This document shows positions 1 to 6,087 of a stretch of 32,247 nucleotides of DNA, in pieces (position 1 is the first letter of the stretch; each line of letters opens with the position of its first letter). This DNA comes from a virus. The position numbers were made by a program, and so were the translations under genes. Where the stretch lies: the IMG/VR virus record IMGVR_UViG_3300030110_001999, positions 1 through 32,247 of that record; one strand, written 5' to 3'. The notes under the pieces were generated by a model, which saw nothing but the letters and a program-made list of their open reading frames with translations, searched no databases and was not told the origin of the DNA.

Positions 1-72
1 ATTAATATATTCTTTTTTTAATAAATCATCAGATAAATTTTTTATTATTGAGGCTTTTAGTTTTTTAATCAT
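1..72 (-). CDS. 5' fragment of the Cys-His-Asp protein gene (copy of 32105-32176)
   Basis: The ATG at 72-70 opens a frame that runs off the left edge after 24 codons. It is base-for-base the same as the start of the 113-residue gene at 31835-32176. On a closed circle this is one gene, and the fragment here only reflects where the contig was cut. The ATG overlaps the TGA of the DUF5664 gene (ATGA), so the two are probably translationally coupled. Confidence 0.85.
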   Translation of the reverse strand, partial: MIKKLKASIIKNLSDDLLKKEYIN

Positions 73-143
73 TCTGTACCTGATATTATTTGATCGTGTG
101 GTATTCTGTAAGTTCCAAACTGTTCATCATAACCCTCATCAAA
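1..143. repeat. Left copy of terminal overlap
   Basis: Bases 1-143 match 32105-32247. The first 77 positions are identical. Mismatches are at 78, 93, 106, 112, 113, 114, 138 and 140. This is the pattern of a circular genome whose contig ends were assembled from two sequence variants. A genuine diverged terminal repeat or tandem duplication is less likely, because the duplicated stretch is cut mid-gene at both ends. Confidence 0.9.
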
Positions 144-431
144 CTTATCTCCTTCTATTTCTTTTTGTAAGTGTGCTAATGCTCTCCAAGCTATTTTTGC
201 TGAGTGTCTTACTCCGTCTATATCGTGCATACCATTTTCCATTAGGTGTCGCATCAATGCATCTAAATCATCGCTACTCTTTTCTCTGTCCCAATGTATA
301 TCCTCGTCTGGGTGATGTTGTTTAGATCCTATGTAGCTTACTCGTGCGACTTCGCATAGTGCATCAGGAAAGTATTTTATTAGTCCTTTATATAAGGGTA
401 TCTCTTTTCTCTTTTTGTTGTTCTTTTCCAT
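69..431 (-). CDS. DUF5664 / dATP-dGTP diphosphohydrolase-like protein
   Basis: A 120-residue soluble protein that I recognise as the phage DUF5664 type, named in databases after the N-terminal region of dATP/dGTP diphosphohydrolase. Visible landmarks are a GLIKYFPDALCEVARVS block (about 16-32), then WDREKSSDDLDALMRHL (about 48-64) with acidic residues suited to binding metal and nucleotide, and a second helical part with HSAKIAWRAL (about 76-85). The likely role is trimming the dNTP pool in favour of phage replication or modified-base synthesis; this is family inference, and no catalytic assignment can be proven here. The start overlaps the preceding gene by 44 nt and the stop overlaps the next start as ATGA. 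The last 24 codons exist in a second, slightly different version at 32173-32247 (D to H, T to D, R to K), so two alleles are present. Confidence 0.7.
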   Translation of the reverse strand: MEKNNKKRKEIPLYKGLIKYFPDALCEVARVSYIGSKQHHPDEDIHWDREKSSDDLDALMRHLMENGMHDIDGVRHSAKIAWRALAHLQKEIEGDKFDEGYDEQFGTYRIPHDQIISGTE

Positions 432-828
432 CTATATCTTTTAAGGGTAATGTATCTACTATCATCAAAAGTTTCTTTAAGTCCTTTTCTTTTGTGTAGT
501 CTATTATGTGGTTTATTAATGCTCTTCTTAATTTTGATTTGTTTTTTACTCTTAGTAAAACTATATCAAAATATTTATCTAATTTCGGATTGTATCTTCT
601 GTTCATTTCAAAGGCTTTTAGACTATGAATTGCAGTAGCGTGATTGTATTTCTTTCCTTTAGAAATGTAAAAATCTTTTATTTGGTGAAATGTCATTCTA
701 CAATGATGTCTTAACATAAAAGTAAGCAAACTTCTTACCTCTACATATTCTCTTTTTCTACTATTTTTAAATACATCTATTCCAGATATATCTATAATGT
801 TCTTTGCAATTTTATTTGCTTCTTTCAT
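388..828 (-). CDS. Stand-alone DnaA domain-IV-like DNA-binding protein
   Basis: 146 residues. Residues about 22-75 (SRKREYVEVRSLLTFMLR, then an Ig-like helix, then NHATAIHSLKAF) follow the layout of the C-terminal DNA-binding domain of DnaA: a basic R-K-R-x-Y-V-E-x-R-S helix, a helix-turn-helix, and an H-A-T-A-I-H signature in place of DnaA's D-H-S/T-T-V-x-H-A. There is no AAA+ ATPase part, so it can bind DNA but not assemble as DnaA does. The rest is a basic helical tail. It may mark the phage origin for host replication proteins, compete for host DnaA boxes, or act as a regulator. It overlaps the methyltransferase gene upstream by 17 nt and DUF5664 downstream by 44 nt, so all three are likely co-translated. 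Confidence 0.65.
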   Translation of the reverse strand: MKEANKIAKNIIDISGIDVFKNSRKREYVEVRSLLTFMLRHHCRMTFHQIKDFYISKGKKYNHATAIHSLKAFEMNRRYNPKLDKYFDIVLLRVKNKSKLRRALINHIIDYTKEKDLKKLLMIVDTLPLKDIDGKEQQKEKRDTLI

Positions 829-1462
829 AAATTCTTTTATTAATTATTTTACAATATTTATTATCTATTTCATAACTGATAGTATTATAACCTAAATCAT
901 AAGCAACTTTACTTGTTGTGCCACTTCCTGCAAATACATCAATAATAATTTGATTTTCTTTTGCTGTAGTTTTTATGATCTTACTGATCAGCTCTTCAGG
1001 TATTTGACAAGGGTGTTCTGTCTTTTCCTTGCTTACATTTTTGACTTGATTGATATTCCACCAATCATAAAGTTTTGCACCTGTTTTACCCTCTGCTATT
1101 CTTTTTTGAATTCGCTTGTCGTTTAAATTTTTATAAGGTTGTCTTACTTTTCTAAAGTCAGGCTTACAACCCCACCAACTTATTAATCTACTTTGTTTGC
1201 CCGTATTACTATTGTAAACCCAACATACAACTTGTTCACATTTTACTTTTAGAGCTTTAGGTAAAAGGTTTATTGTTTCTTCTGGATAATGAATAATAAC
1301 GCAAGGTGTAGGTATTTTAGATAACAAATCTATATAGTCATCTTCTGAAATTCTATCTTTGTATCCATTGTAATGGTAACCTTGATTGTAAGGCGGATCT
1401 GTAATTGTCAATCCTTTAGGAACTATACAATCTCTAAAATCTTTATTTATTATTGAAATCAT
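812..1462 (-). CDS. Beta-class site-specific DNA methyltransferase
   Basis: 216 residues. The catalytic motif IV DPPY is at 22-25 and the S-adenosylmethionine-binding motif I (DVFAGSGTT) is at 175-183. That order, catalytic motif first and SAM motif last, defines the beta group of amino-methyltransferases (N6-adenine or N4-cytosine). DPPY favours N6-adenine but does not prove it. HPCQIPEEL (150-158) is the conserved helix before motif I in this group. The protein is short, with a small target-recognition insert between about 30 and 150. No cognate restriction enzyme is adjacent, so protection against host restriction is the likely role. It overlaps the RecE-like gene by 4 nt (ATGA). Confidence 0.88.
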   Translation of the reverse strand: MISIINKDFRDCIVPKGLTITDPPYNQGYHYNGYKDRISEDDYIDLLSKIPTPCVIIHYPEETINLLPKALKVKCEQVVCWVYNSNTGKQSRLISWWGCKPDFRKVRQPYKNLNDKRIQKRIAEGKTGAKLYDWWNINQVKNVSKEKTEHPCQIPEELISKIIKTTAKENQIIIDVFAGSGTTSKVAYDLGYNTISYEIDNKYCKIINKRIYERSK

Positions 1463-2232
1463 AAAGTTCCTTTAATGCAGTAACTATCGATGTCGGCACC
1501 ATTGATGAAAAATGTCTCAAAAGTTTGTATTGCTTTTGTTACTTTGGCTTTGCCTTGTAAATAAAACTCTTCACTTACATCATAGATTCCTATATCTAAA
1601 CTTCCTTTGTCTATAGCTGCAAACTTAAACTCTTGGTAAGGTTTATTAAATAGTTCTGAGTATAAATATACTTGTACATCATATCCATATTTTCTAGCTG
1701 CATAGGGAAATGCTTTTAAGTCTGCTGTTGTTTTTAGATCAACTATTCTATAAGAATCTAAGACGTCTGCCTTGCCTCTAAATGGGTAGCCTTGAATCAT
1801 TGATATTGCAGGAACTTCAAACTCGCAATTAGTAATTAGTTTTAAAGCGTGTTCGTTTCTTAGAAAGGCATCAGCTAATCTTTCAGCATCGTTTTTTTGT
1901 TTCATTGTAAATACCTTTCCGTGTTCTTCTTTGGCTAACTTATAAGCCTTTGTGTTTTTAGATTGTACATCTACGTATATTTGTTTTTCAAATACATCTG
2001 GCTCAAGTATTGCTGTATGGAATAACCAACCTGCATCTAAAGCATTTGATTCTTGCGATCCGTATTCCGTGACATATTTGTATTTCTTAGGGCTGTCTAA
2101 GAGTAGTTTAATTGATGAAGAGCTGAGTGCTGCTTTGCCTAAGTATCCATAATAGAACTCATCATCTTTCATAAGTTCTAATATCTCATCGTGTTTAAAT
2201 ATTTCTCCGTTTAGGAGTTGAATAGTATCCAT
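1459..2232 (-). CDS. RecE / exonuclease VIII-like PD-(D/E)XK nuclease
   Basis: 257 residues. The family signs are SSSSIKLLLDSPKKYKY (37-53), GWLFHTAILEP (68-78), the metal-binding pair GKAD (153-156) and DLKT (165-168) giving the D-x(n)-D-x-K nuclease core, and Q187/Y189 in the following helix (YDVQVYLY). This is the arrangement of RecE C-terminal and DUF3799-type exonucleases, which resect double-stranded DNA ends for single-strand annealing. No RecT/Red-beta-like annealing protein was found, so the SSB-like proteins or host factors would have to supply that step. The product is much shorter than full RecE because only the nuclease domain is present, as is normal in phages. Confidence 0.85.
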   Translation of the reverse strand: MDTIQLLNGEIFKHDEILELMKDDEFYYGYLGKAALSSSSIKLLLDSPKKYKYVTEYGSQESNALDAGWLFHTAILEPDVFEKQIYVDVQSKNTKAYKLAKEEHGKVFTMKQKNDAERLADAFLRNEHALKLITNCEFEVPAISMIQGYPFRGKADVLDSYRIVDLKTTADLKAFPYAARKYGYDVQVYLYSELFNKPYQEFKFAAIDKGSLDIGIYDVSEEFYLQGKAKVTKAIQTFETFFINGADIDSYCIKGTL

Positions 2233-2300
2233 AGTAATGTGATTATTAAACCTAAGTAACTATAAGCTGTTGCTTTGATTTTGTTTTCGTAATTTTTCAT
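2211..2300 (-). CDS. 29-residue single-span membrane peptide
   Basis: A small gene overlapping its upstream neighbour's stop by 4 nt (ATGA at 2300-2297) and running into the start of the RecE-like gene (its stop lies 22 nt inside). It has a basic, polar N-terminus (MKNYENKIKA) followed by one hydrophobic helix of about 15 residues (YLGLIITLLWILF). The exact start/stop overlap and the membrane helix support translation. Function unknown. Confidence 0.5.
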   Translation of the reverse strand: MKNYENKIKATAYSYLGLIITLLWILFNS

Positions 2301-2542
2301 TTTGTTTCTTTGTGTGTGTTTAGATATACTCTTGAGTGTTTAGGTACTCTGTCGTATTTTGCTCTTTGAGGTTGTTGCCCTTGTACTGCTCTCGATCTTG
2401 CCTTATCAATATTGCCACTATGTATTAGGTGATTTTCTAAATCAATTATTTTATAGCGGTGCTTAACAAGTAGTCGCATTGCATTATGAATTTTTTTTGC
2501 TTCTTCTCTATAGCTGTGAAATATTTCGTTATAAATTGGCAT
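2297..2542 (-). CDS. Small basic protein of unknown function
   Basis: 81 residues; family not recognised. The N-terminal half is predicted helical with alternating charge (SYREEAKKIHNAMRLLVKHR). The C-terminal half is basic and low in hydrophobics (KARSRAVQGQQPQRAKYDR), suggesting nucleic-acid contact or disorder. The start overlaps the end of the next gene upstream by 14 nt and the stop overlaps the following membrane peptide by 4 nt, so it belongs to the early operon. Confidence 0.6.
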   Translation of the reverse strand: MPIYNEIFHSYREEAKKIHNAMRLLVKHRYKIIDLENHLIHSGNIDKARSRAVQGQQPQRAKYDRVPKHSRVYLNTHKETK

Positions 2543-2822
2543 ATTTTTTTATTTTTTGTTTTAATTCTTGATTTTCTTTTTCTGATTTTCTTGCTCTCTC
2601 TATAGCTCTGTTTTTTGACAGTCTATAATCTGAGAGTGCTTTTTTATAAAGTCGTTTGTTGTTAATGTTTTCTTGGAAATAAAAAGTGAGCCTAGATATA
2701 GCATCTGCCATTTCCTCAAGCTCACTTGTTTTTTTTTTGTTATATTCTTTTAGGATTGTACTAGCTAGAAAACTAATATCTCCCCAGATTTCCAAATCCT
2801 TAAGGTTGTCAATCTTTTTCAT
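2529..2822 (-). CDS. Coiled-coil protein of unknown function
   Basis: 97 residues when started at MKKIDNLKDL (ATG at 2822). An in-frame ATG 13 codons upstream exists, but it would overlap the small membrane gene at 2824-2913, which ends just before 2822. The chosen start is therefore preferred. The protein is helical throughout, and its last 40 residues form a basic coiled coil (NRAIERARKSEKENQELKQK). No catalytic motif is seen. Confidence 0.6.
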   Translation of the reverse strand: MKKIDNLKDLEIWGDISFLASTILKEYNKKKTSELEEMADAISRLTFYFQENINNKRLYKKALSDYRLSKNRAIERARKSEKENQELKQKIKKYANL

Positions 2823-2823
2823 A

Positions 2824-2913
2824 TTATACAAATATCCAAAGTGACGCCCAAAGTAAGGCAAATACTGATACTACAAAAATAAATTCTGCAATAAGTTTTA
2901 ATGTCTTTTTCAT
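2824..2913 (-). CDS. 29-residue single-span membrane peptide
   Basis: A start/stop overlap of 4 nt (ATGA) joins it to the preceding 48-codon gene, and one base separates its TAA from the next ATG. The sequence has a short basic N-terminus (MKKTLK) followed by about 20 hydrophobic residues rich in F, V, L and W, typical of a single transmembrane helix. It is the second such mini-gene within 700 bp. Function unknown. Confidence 0.5.
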   Translation of the reverse strand: MKKTLKLIAEFIFVVSVFALLWASLWIFV

Positions 2914-3056
2914 TTGTTAAATTGTTTATATAGTTCGTCTGAATGATTATACGCTTCTTGCGCTGCTTGTTTAATAGATATGTCTTTAGTGTTTCTCATA
3001 ATAAACTTGAGTAACCCATCTATTTTACCAAATTTTCCTGCTTGATATATATTCAT
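2910..3056 (-). CDS. 48-residue protein of unknown function
   Basis: The frame is bounded by 4-nt ATGA overlaps on both sides: with the coiled-coil gene at 3053 and with the membrane peptide at 2913. That strongly suggests translation by coupling. The protein is polar and helical (GKIDGLLKFIMRNTKDIS, then KQAAQEAYNHSDEL) with no Cys cluster or membrane segment. I do not recognise the family. Confidence 0.6.
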   Translation of the reverse strand: MNIYQAGKFGKIDGLLKFIMRNTKDISIKQAAQEAYNHSDELYKQFNK

Positions 3057-3256
3057 AATTGTTTAATTTTATTTTCTAGTTTTTGAATTTGATTCTCTTT
3101 ACATTCTAAATCGATTTTTAACCCCCACTTATCTTCTCTCAAATCTTCAATCAGAACATCTTTTAGTTCGATTACACTAATTAACCAGTTGATTTTTTCT
3201 TGATTTGAACTTATTTCATTTAATAATTCATTCAATTTTTTAATTTTTGTTTTCAT
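3053..3256 (-). CDS. Short coiled-coil protein, first gene after a promoter
   Basis: 67 residues from the ATG at 3256. An earlier in-frame ATG at 3280 lies inside a predicted stem of the leader RNA. The 3256 start also has the same TAATAACAA...AAAACA leader seen before two other small genes, so it is preferred. It is almost entirely heptad-like (LNELLNEI, VIELKDVLIEDL, ENQIQKLENKIKQL), a coiled coil of about 60 residues, as in small phage assembly or inhibitor proteins. It is the first gene of the transcription unit from the promoter-like element at 3351-3381. Confidence 0.6.
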   Translation of the reverse strand: MKTKIKKLNELLNEISSNQEKINWLISVIELKDVLIEDLREDKWGLKIDLECKENQIQKLENKIKQL

Positions 3257-3278
3257 TGTTTTAGTTTTTGTTATTATC

Positions 3279-3341
3279 AAGAGGGTTAAATAGCGGTGGT
3301 GATTTCTGTCAGTATATAGCTATTATACTTTTTGCCCTCTC
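3279..3341 (-). promoter_or_regulatory. Structured 5' leader (nested inverted repeats)
   Basis: Read on the minus strand, the RNA begins with GAGAGGG (3341-3335), which can pair with CCCTCTT (3285-3279): 7 pairs including one G-U. Nested inside, AATAGC (3324-3319) can pair with GCTATT (3294-3289). A competing local hairpin can form from AGTATA/TATACT (3329-3324 with 3316-3311). Two mutually exclusive folds just before a start codon are what a regulatory leader or operator would look like. No known riboswitch class is recognised. Confidence 0.4.
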
Positions 3342-3350
3342 AATTATACT

Positions 3351-3381
3351 GCAATATACAAATAATATCGATATAAACAAA
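3351..3381 (-). promoter_or_regulatory. Candidate Bacteroidetes-type promoter
   Basis: On the minus strand, TTTG (3381-3378), a 19-nt spacer, then TATATTGC (3358-3351). The Bacteroidetes vegetative consensus is TTTG at -33 and TAnnTTTG at -7 with similar spacing; here the -7 box is an imperfect match. It lies directly between the stop of the 46-residue gene and the structured leader, so it would start transcription of 3256 down to the modification block. Confidence 0.4.
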
Positions 3382-3387
3382 TGTTAA

Positions 3388-3528
3388 TTACTTTTTCTCA
3401 AAAATAGAAGAACAAACTGCAATTCTCTGGTTTGCATCTCTGTATTCTGATGTCATAACATTGTTAGTGATACAACGTTGCATAAAATCTTTTCTTGACT
3501 CGTTTACTTTTGGTTTAGGTAGTGGCAT
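3388..3528 (-). CDS. 46-residue phage protein of the MPLPKPK type
   Basis: The start at 3528 gives MPLPKPKVNESRKDFMQRC and ends in an RIAVCSSIFEKK tail. This short pattern (PxPKP, E-S-x-x-D-F-x-x-R-C, then Q-R-x-A-V-C) is one I recognise as a recurrent small phage protein and as an N-terminal module of some phage proteases. Its function is not established. Longer in-frame starts overlap deeply with the upstream nuclease-like gene and read as non-native sequence, so they are rejected. The two Cys could bind metal or form a disulfide. Overlap with the gene upstream is 14 nt. Confidence 0.7.
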   Translation of the reverse strand: MPLPKPKVNESRKDFMQRCITNNVMTSEYRDANQRIAVCSSIFEKK

Positions 3529-3931
3529 AATTAATGTGTATTTTCTTAGCATCACTTTCATCCAGCAAGTAACACTGTTTATTATTTCGTTTCTTAGTCC
3601 AAAGAGTTGTATCTGGACAATACAGCTCAACGGTTTCTTGTTTTACTAAATCGTTTAACCAAAAAATATAATGCCCTTTCGGATCTGACACAAAGTATAA
3701 AGCATCTGCATCTTCTTCTAAAAGTTTATCAAATTTATATTTTTCAATCATTTTTTTTTCATAGTATTTGTTTCTGTGTTTTATTTCTATTACAACTTCT
3801 TTACCTTTAGGCGAAATACCAATAGCGTCAAAATGTTCAAAACCTCCTCCGCACCATTCAAGTTCCCAACCCTCCCCATTTAATAAAGAAACTATGGTTT
3901 GTTCATATTTATGTACTTTACTTAGATTCAT
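3515..3931 (-). CDS. PD-(D/E)XK-fold nuclease-like protein
   Basis: 138 residues. FDAIGISPKGKEVVIEIKHR places D35, then E49-x-K51 after 13 residues, the metal-binding core of the PD-(D/E)XK superfamily. The upstream helix (KVHKYEQTIVSLLNGEGWELEW) and the later segment DADALYFVSDPKGHYIFWLN fit the same fold, resembling Holliday-junction-resolvase or restriction-endonuclease-like proteins. The substrate is unknown; a role in recombination or in resolving replication intermediates is the likeliest given the neighbours. It overlaps the genes on both sides by 14 nt. Confidence 0.6.
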   Translation of the reverse strand: MNLSKVHKYEQTIVSLLNGEGWELEWCGGGFEHFDAIGISPKGKEVVIEIKHRNKYYEKKMIEKYKFDKLLEEDADALYFVSDPKGHYIFWLNDLVKQETVELYCPDTTLWTKKRNNKQCYLLDESDAKKIHINYATT

Positions 3932-4118
3932 ATTTTATATTTATTTCTTCAATCCAAGTTTTGTAGATCTTACCATTGCAAGTACAGGGTTCTGAATATT
4001 TATGAAAATATAATTCCGAATGTAAACGAGCAACAAGCTCTACTTGTGTTCTGTTAAGTTCACTTTGGTTTTTTCTATTTAGAAACTTTTTCCATTCTTT
4101 TCTATCTTTTTCTACCAT
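3918..4118 (-). CDS. 66-residue protein with CxC motif, unknown function
   Basis: A short helical, basic N-terminal half (KEWKKFLNRKNQSELNRTQVELVARLHSELYFH) resembles a small helix-turn-helix or helical bundle. It is followed by EPCTCNG (C45, C47), which could be half of a metal site, and IYKTWIEEIN. This pattern is reminiscent of small phage proteins but I cannot name it. The ATG lies 7 nt inside the end of the upstream 43-residue gene and the 3' end overlaps the PD-(D/E)XK gene by 14 nt, so it is translated in series with them. Confidence 0.6.
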   Translation of the reverse strand: MVEKDRKEWKKFLNRKNQSELNRTQVELVARLHSELYFHKYSEPCTCNGKIYKTWIEEINIKYESK

Positions 4119-4243
4119 AGCTTTACTTTATTTGCTTTGTCTTTTCGTTTGTCGCATCCACACTGATCACCCCATATTTTTTTTACTATCCATTTAATTC
4201 CAGTAAATTTTGTTATTTTTTCTATTAAATCTCCTAATCTCAT
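4112..4243 (-). CDS. 43-residue conserved phage protein with CGC motif
   Basis: The start is inside a TAATG stop/start overlap with the upstream gene at 4243, and the end overlaps the next gene. The sequence begins MRLGDLIEKITKFTGIKWIV and ends with QCGCDKRKDKANK. The G-D-x-I-E-K-x-T-K-x-T-G-I-K plus C-G-C-x-x-R-K pattern is one I recognise from small proteins near replication genes of Bacteroidetes phages. Function is unknown. The Cys pair may bind metal, possibly with the CxC of the next gene product. Confidence 0.7.
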   Translation of the reverse strand: MRLGDLIEKITKFTGIKWIVKKIWGDQCGCDKRKDKANKVKLW

Positions 4244-4677
4244 TATGAATGTATTTTATCTTTGTATTTAAATAATAAATGATATTTAATCAAATATGCT
4301 TTTTTAGTTTTTATATCTCCTTTGCAAACAAATTTATATTCTTTTAATAAATTTTCTTGTATACATTTTTGTAAGTTCGTAGTTAAAAACCAGTTATATT
4401 GTTTCCCATCATATATAACCCAGTATTTCGCTTTTGTTGTACTTATACCTGATGGTTTGTTATTTGATTGTGTTTCTATTATAATGTTTCCTGTTTCTTT
4501 TGATTTTTCATCAAACTTAACTTCTATCCCAAAACCCAATTCAGGAACATAAATGTCATACTCTTTAAAATAACCATCTACAATATATGCTTGTTTATAT
4601 TTCTTTTGTATTTTATTTAAAAGATATATTTCGTGATATTTACCTCTTTCTAAATCTTTTTTAAAATCCTCTACCAT
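4243..4677 (-). CDS. PD-(D/E)XK endonuclease-like protein
   Basis: 144 residues. YDIYVPELGFGIEVKFDEKSKETGNIIIE gives D41, E52 and K54, the catalytic triad of the PD-(D/E)XK superfamily. E16 in an N-terminal helix (GKYHEIYLLNKI) could be the extra acidic residue seen in Holliday-junction-resolvase-like members. The C-terminal half is beta-rich and basic. Together with the neighbouring PD-(D/E)XK protein and the RecE-like exonuclease it forms a recombination/repair set. The sequence specificity is not visible. The start overlaps the sigma-factor gene by 7 nt. Confidence 0.65.
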   Translation of the reverse strand: MVEDFKKDLERGKYHEIYLLNKIQKKYKQAYIVDGYFKEYDIYVPELGFGIEVKFDEKSKETGNIIIETQSNNKPSGISTTKAKYWVIYDGKQYNWFLTTNLQKCIQENLLKEYKFVCKGDIKTKKAYLIKYHLLFKYKDKIHS

Positions 4678-5162
4678 TCTATATTTTTTCTAATTAACAT
4701 CTTAGTATTTTTATAAGTGTTGTACAGGCTATAATAACTTATGCCTGATTGTCTAGATAATTCTTTTATTGACATTCCACTAGATATTAAATCGAATACT
4801 TTCTTATCGTACCAAAACATTTTATTTAATAAGGTGTTTAATTCTATCATTTTCCCTGTGATGTCTTTATGATTTGTTTCTTGTTCTGGTTGAACAAATT
4901 TTTCTAAATAATCTAAATTAACTTTTTGAATCTTAGATTCTTTTCTGCATAAATCTAAAAACAAAGATTTAAGACATCTATACATATAAAAATAATTTAT
5001 ATCATCTTCGTAGGTAATATCTAGCCCTTTAGATAATAAAACATTAATTTTAAGATAAGCCTCTTGTACGACATCTTCACACAAATAACCTTTGCATCCA
5101 AAAGACTTTACAATCCTTATCCAGGTTTTATGTTTACTAGCTAGCTTTTCGAGGGTTGTCAA
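4671..5162 (-). CDS. Sigma-70-family (ECF-like) RNA polymerase sigma factor
   Basis: 163 residues with the two-domain sigma layout. Region 2 is at about 25-75 (CEDVVQEAYLKI, then FYMYRCLKSLFLDLCRKESK), matching the D-x-x-Q-E-x-x-L/Y-K core helix. A region 4 helix-turn-helix is at about 118-157 (KKVFDLISSGMSIKELSRQSGISYYSLYNTYKNTK). This size and spacing fit ECF-type or phage late sigma factors. It would redirect host RNA polymerase to phage promoters, and the CGTTATA element before structural genes is a candidate target. It overlaps the ATPase gene upstream by 26 nt, so both are expressed from the early operon. Confidence 0.75.
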   Translation of the reverse strand: MTTLEKLASKHKTWIRIVKSFGCKGYLCEDVVQEAYLKINVLLSKGLDITYEDDINYFYMYRCLKSLFLDLCRKESKIQKVNLDYLEKFVQPEQETNHKDITGKMIELNTLLNKMFWYDKKVFDLISSGMSIKELSRQSGISYYSLYNTYKNTKMLIRKNIEW

Positions 5163-6057
5163 TTTTTAGTTGTTTTTTAGATCTATACTTAATTAAGTTT
5201 TTACCACCTATTTCAAATCCTACATTGTTTAATATTGATTTAAACATAATTGGTTGTTCGTGACTTGTCGGTTTATAGCCCATCGAAATTTCCTTCACTT
5301 TACATACATAAAGTCTTGTGTACATCCAAGCATCAGGTGAACTTATGTACCTATGTACTACCAAAAAATCATCAGATCGGTTTCCGTTTACGGCACCACC
5401 TTCAGAATCTCCTAAACTCGGAGGAGGTACTTGTCCACCAAATTCGTGATTAGGGGAATGCTTACGGCGCAGGCTCTCTGTCACAGCGTGCGCACATATC
5501 CAAGTTGATATATTATATTTTTTACAGAAAAGTCTTATCTCGGTTAAGCATTCATAACTGTATTCATAACCGTTTGTATTTCTTAAATCTTTTCTTAAAG
5601 AGTTTATAGGATCGATTAATAATCCGTCATAATCCCAAGCATCCTTAACTTTTTCAGCTAAGTCTAATAATTCTTTATAAGTGTATTGTCTATTTATGTC
5701 AACAAACTTAAAATGATTATATACTAACTCTTTTGATTTTTCGTAATCTTTTTCTTCTATTTTGTTTATTGGTTTACCTTCTAAGAATTCAATAAGTTTT
5801 TTGATAAGTTGAACAGGATCGTTCTCACTTGAAAAAACTAACCATCTTATTTTATGCTTAATTGTATATAGTAACATTAAATAAAATGTAAAATGTGTTT
5901 TACCTACGTTATTATGTCCCAGAATAAAATTCATATTTCCAGCAACAAAACGAAAGCTAGCGTCTAGCTCTTTATTACCTAGCTTTAACGCCTCTTTAAC
6001 TTTACCTTTTCTAAAGTCGTTTAGTTTGTCTATATGTTCATCGTAATTTATAAGCAT
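5137..6057 (-). CDS. RecA/DnaB-like P-loop ATPase (putative replicative helicase)
   Basis: 306 residues. Walker A GHNNVGKT is at 47-54, Walker B GLLIDP at 145-150 and the sensor-like WICAH at 186-190. A DnaB-type motif follows at 217-236 (GDSEGG, NRSDDFLVVHR), resembling the 'SGAIEQDADVVLFLHR' region of hexameric helicases. It lacks a primase or an N-terminal DnaB domain. It probably unwinds DNA at the fork or acts as a RepA/gp41-like helicase recruiting host primase and polymerase, since no phage polymerase is present. Its ATG touches the T tract of a terminator-like hairpin (6058-6082), so expression may depend on read-through. No later Met gives a plausible start before the Walker A loop except M42. 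Confidence 0.75.
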   Translation of the reverse strand: MLINYDEHIDKLNDFRKGKVKEALKLGNKELDASFRFVAGNMNFILGHNNVGKTHFTFYLMLLYTIKHKIRWLVFSSENDPVQLIKKLIEFLEGKPINKIEEKDYEKSKELVYNHFKFVDINRQYTYKELLDLAEKVKDAWDYDGLLIDPINSLRKDLRNTNGYEYSYECLTEIRLFCKKYNISTWICAHAVTESLRRKHSPNHEFGGQVPPPSLGDSEGGAVNGNRSDDFLVVHRYISSPDAWMYTRLYVCKVKEISMGYKPTSHEQPIMFKSILNNVGFEIGGKNLIKYRSKKQLKIDNPRKAS

Positions 6058-6082
6058 AAAAAAAGGGGGTAGTTAGCCCCCC
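6058..6082 (-). terminator. Terminator-like hairpin abutting a start codon
   Basis: On the minus strand, GGGGGG, a 7-nt loop region, CCCCC, then seven T and immediately ATG of the ATPase gene. The hairpin and T tract satisfy intrinsic-terminator rules and follow the SSB gene. With no space for a promoter before the next ATG, it may be a partial terminator or attenuator setting the SSB-to-helicase ratio. Confidence 0.7.
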
Positions 6083-6087
6083 TATAT

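Noticed and set aside
69-431. 2-aminoadenine (Z) genome suggested by the dATP/dGTP hydrolase-like gene
   Set aside because: No PurZ-like adenylosuccinate synthetase or matching polymerase is present, so the gene alone does not support it.
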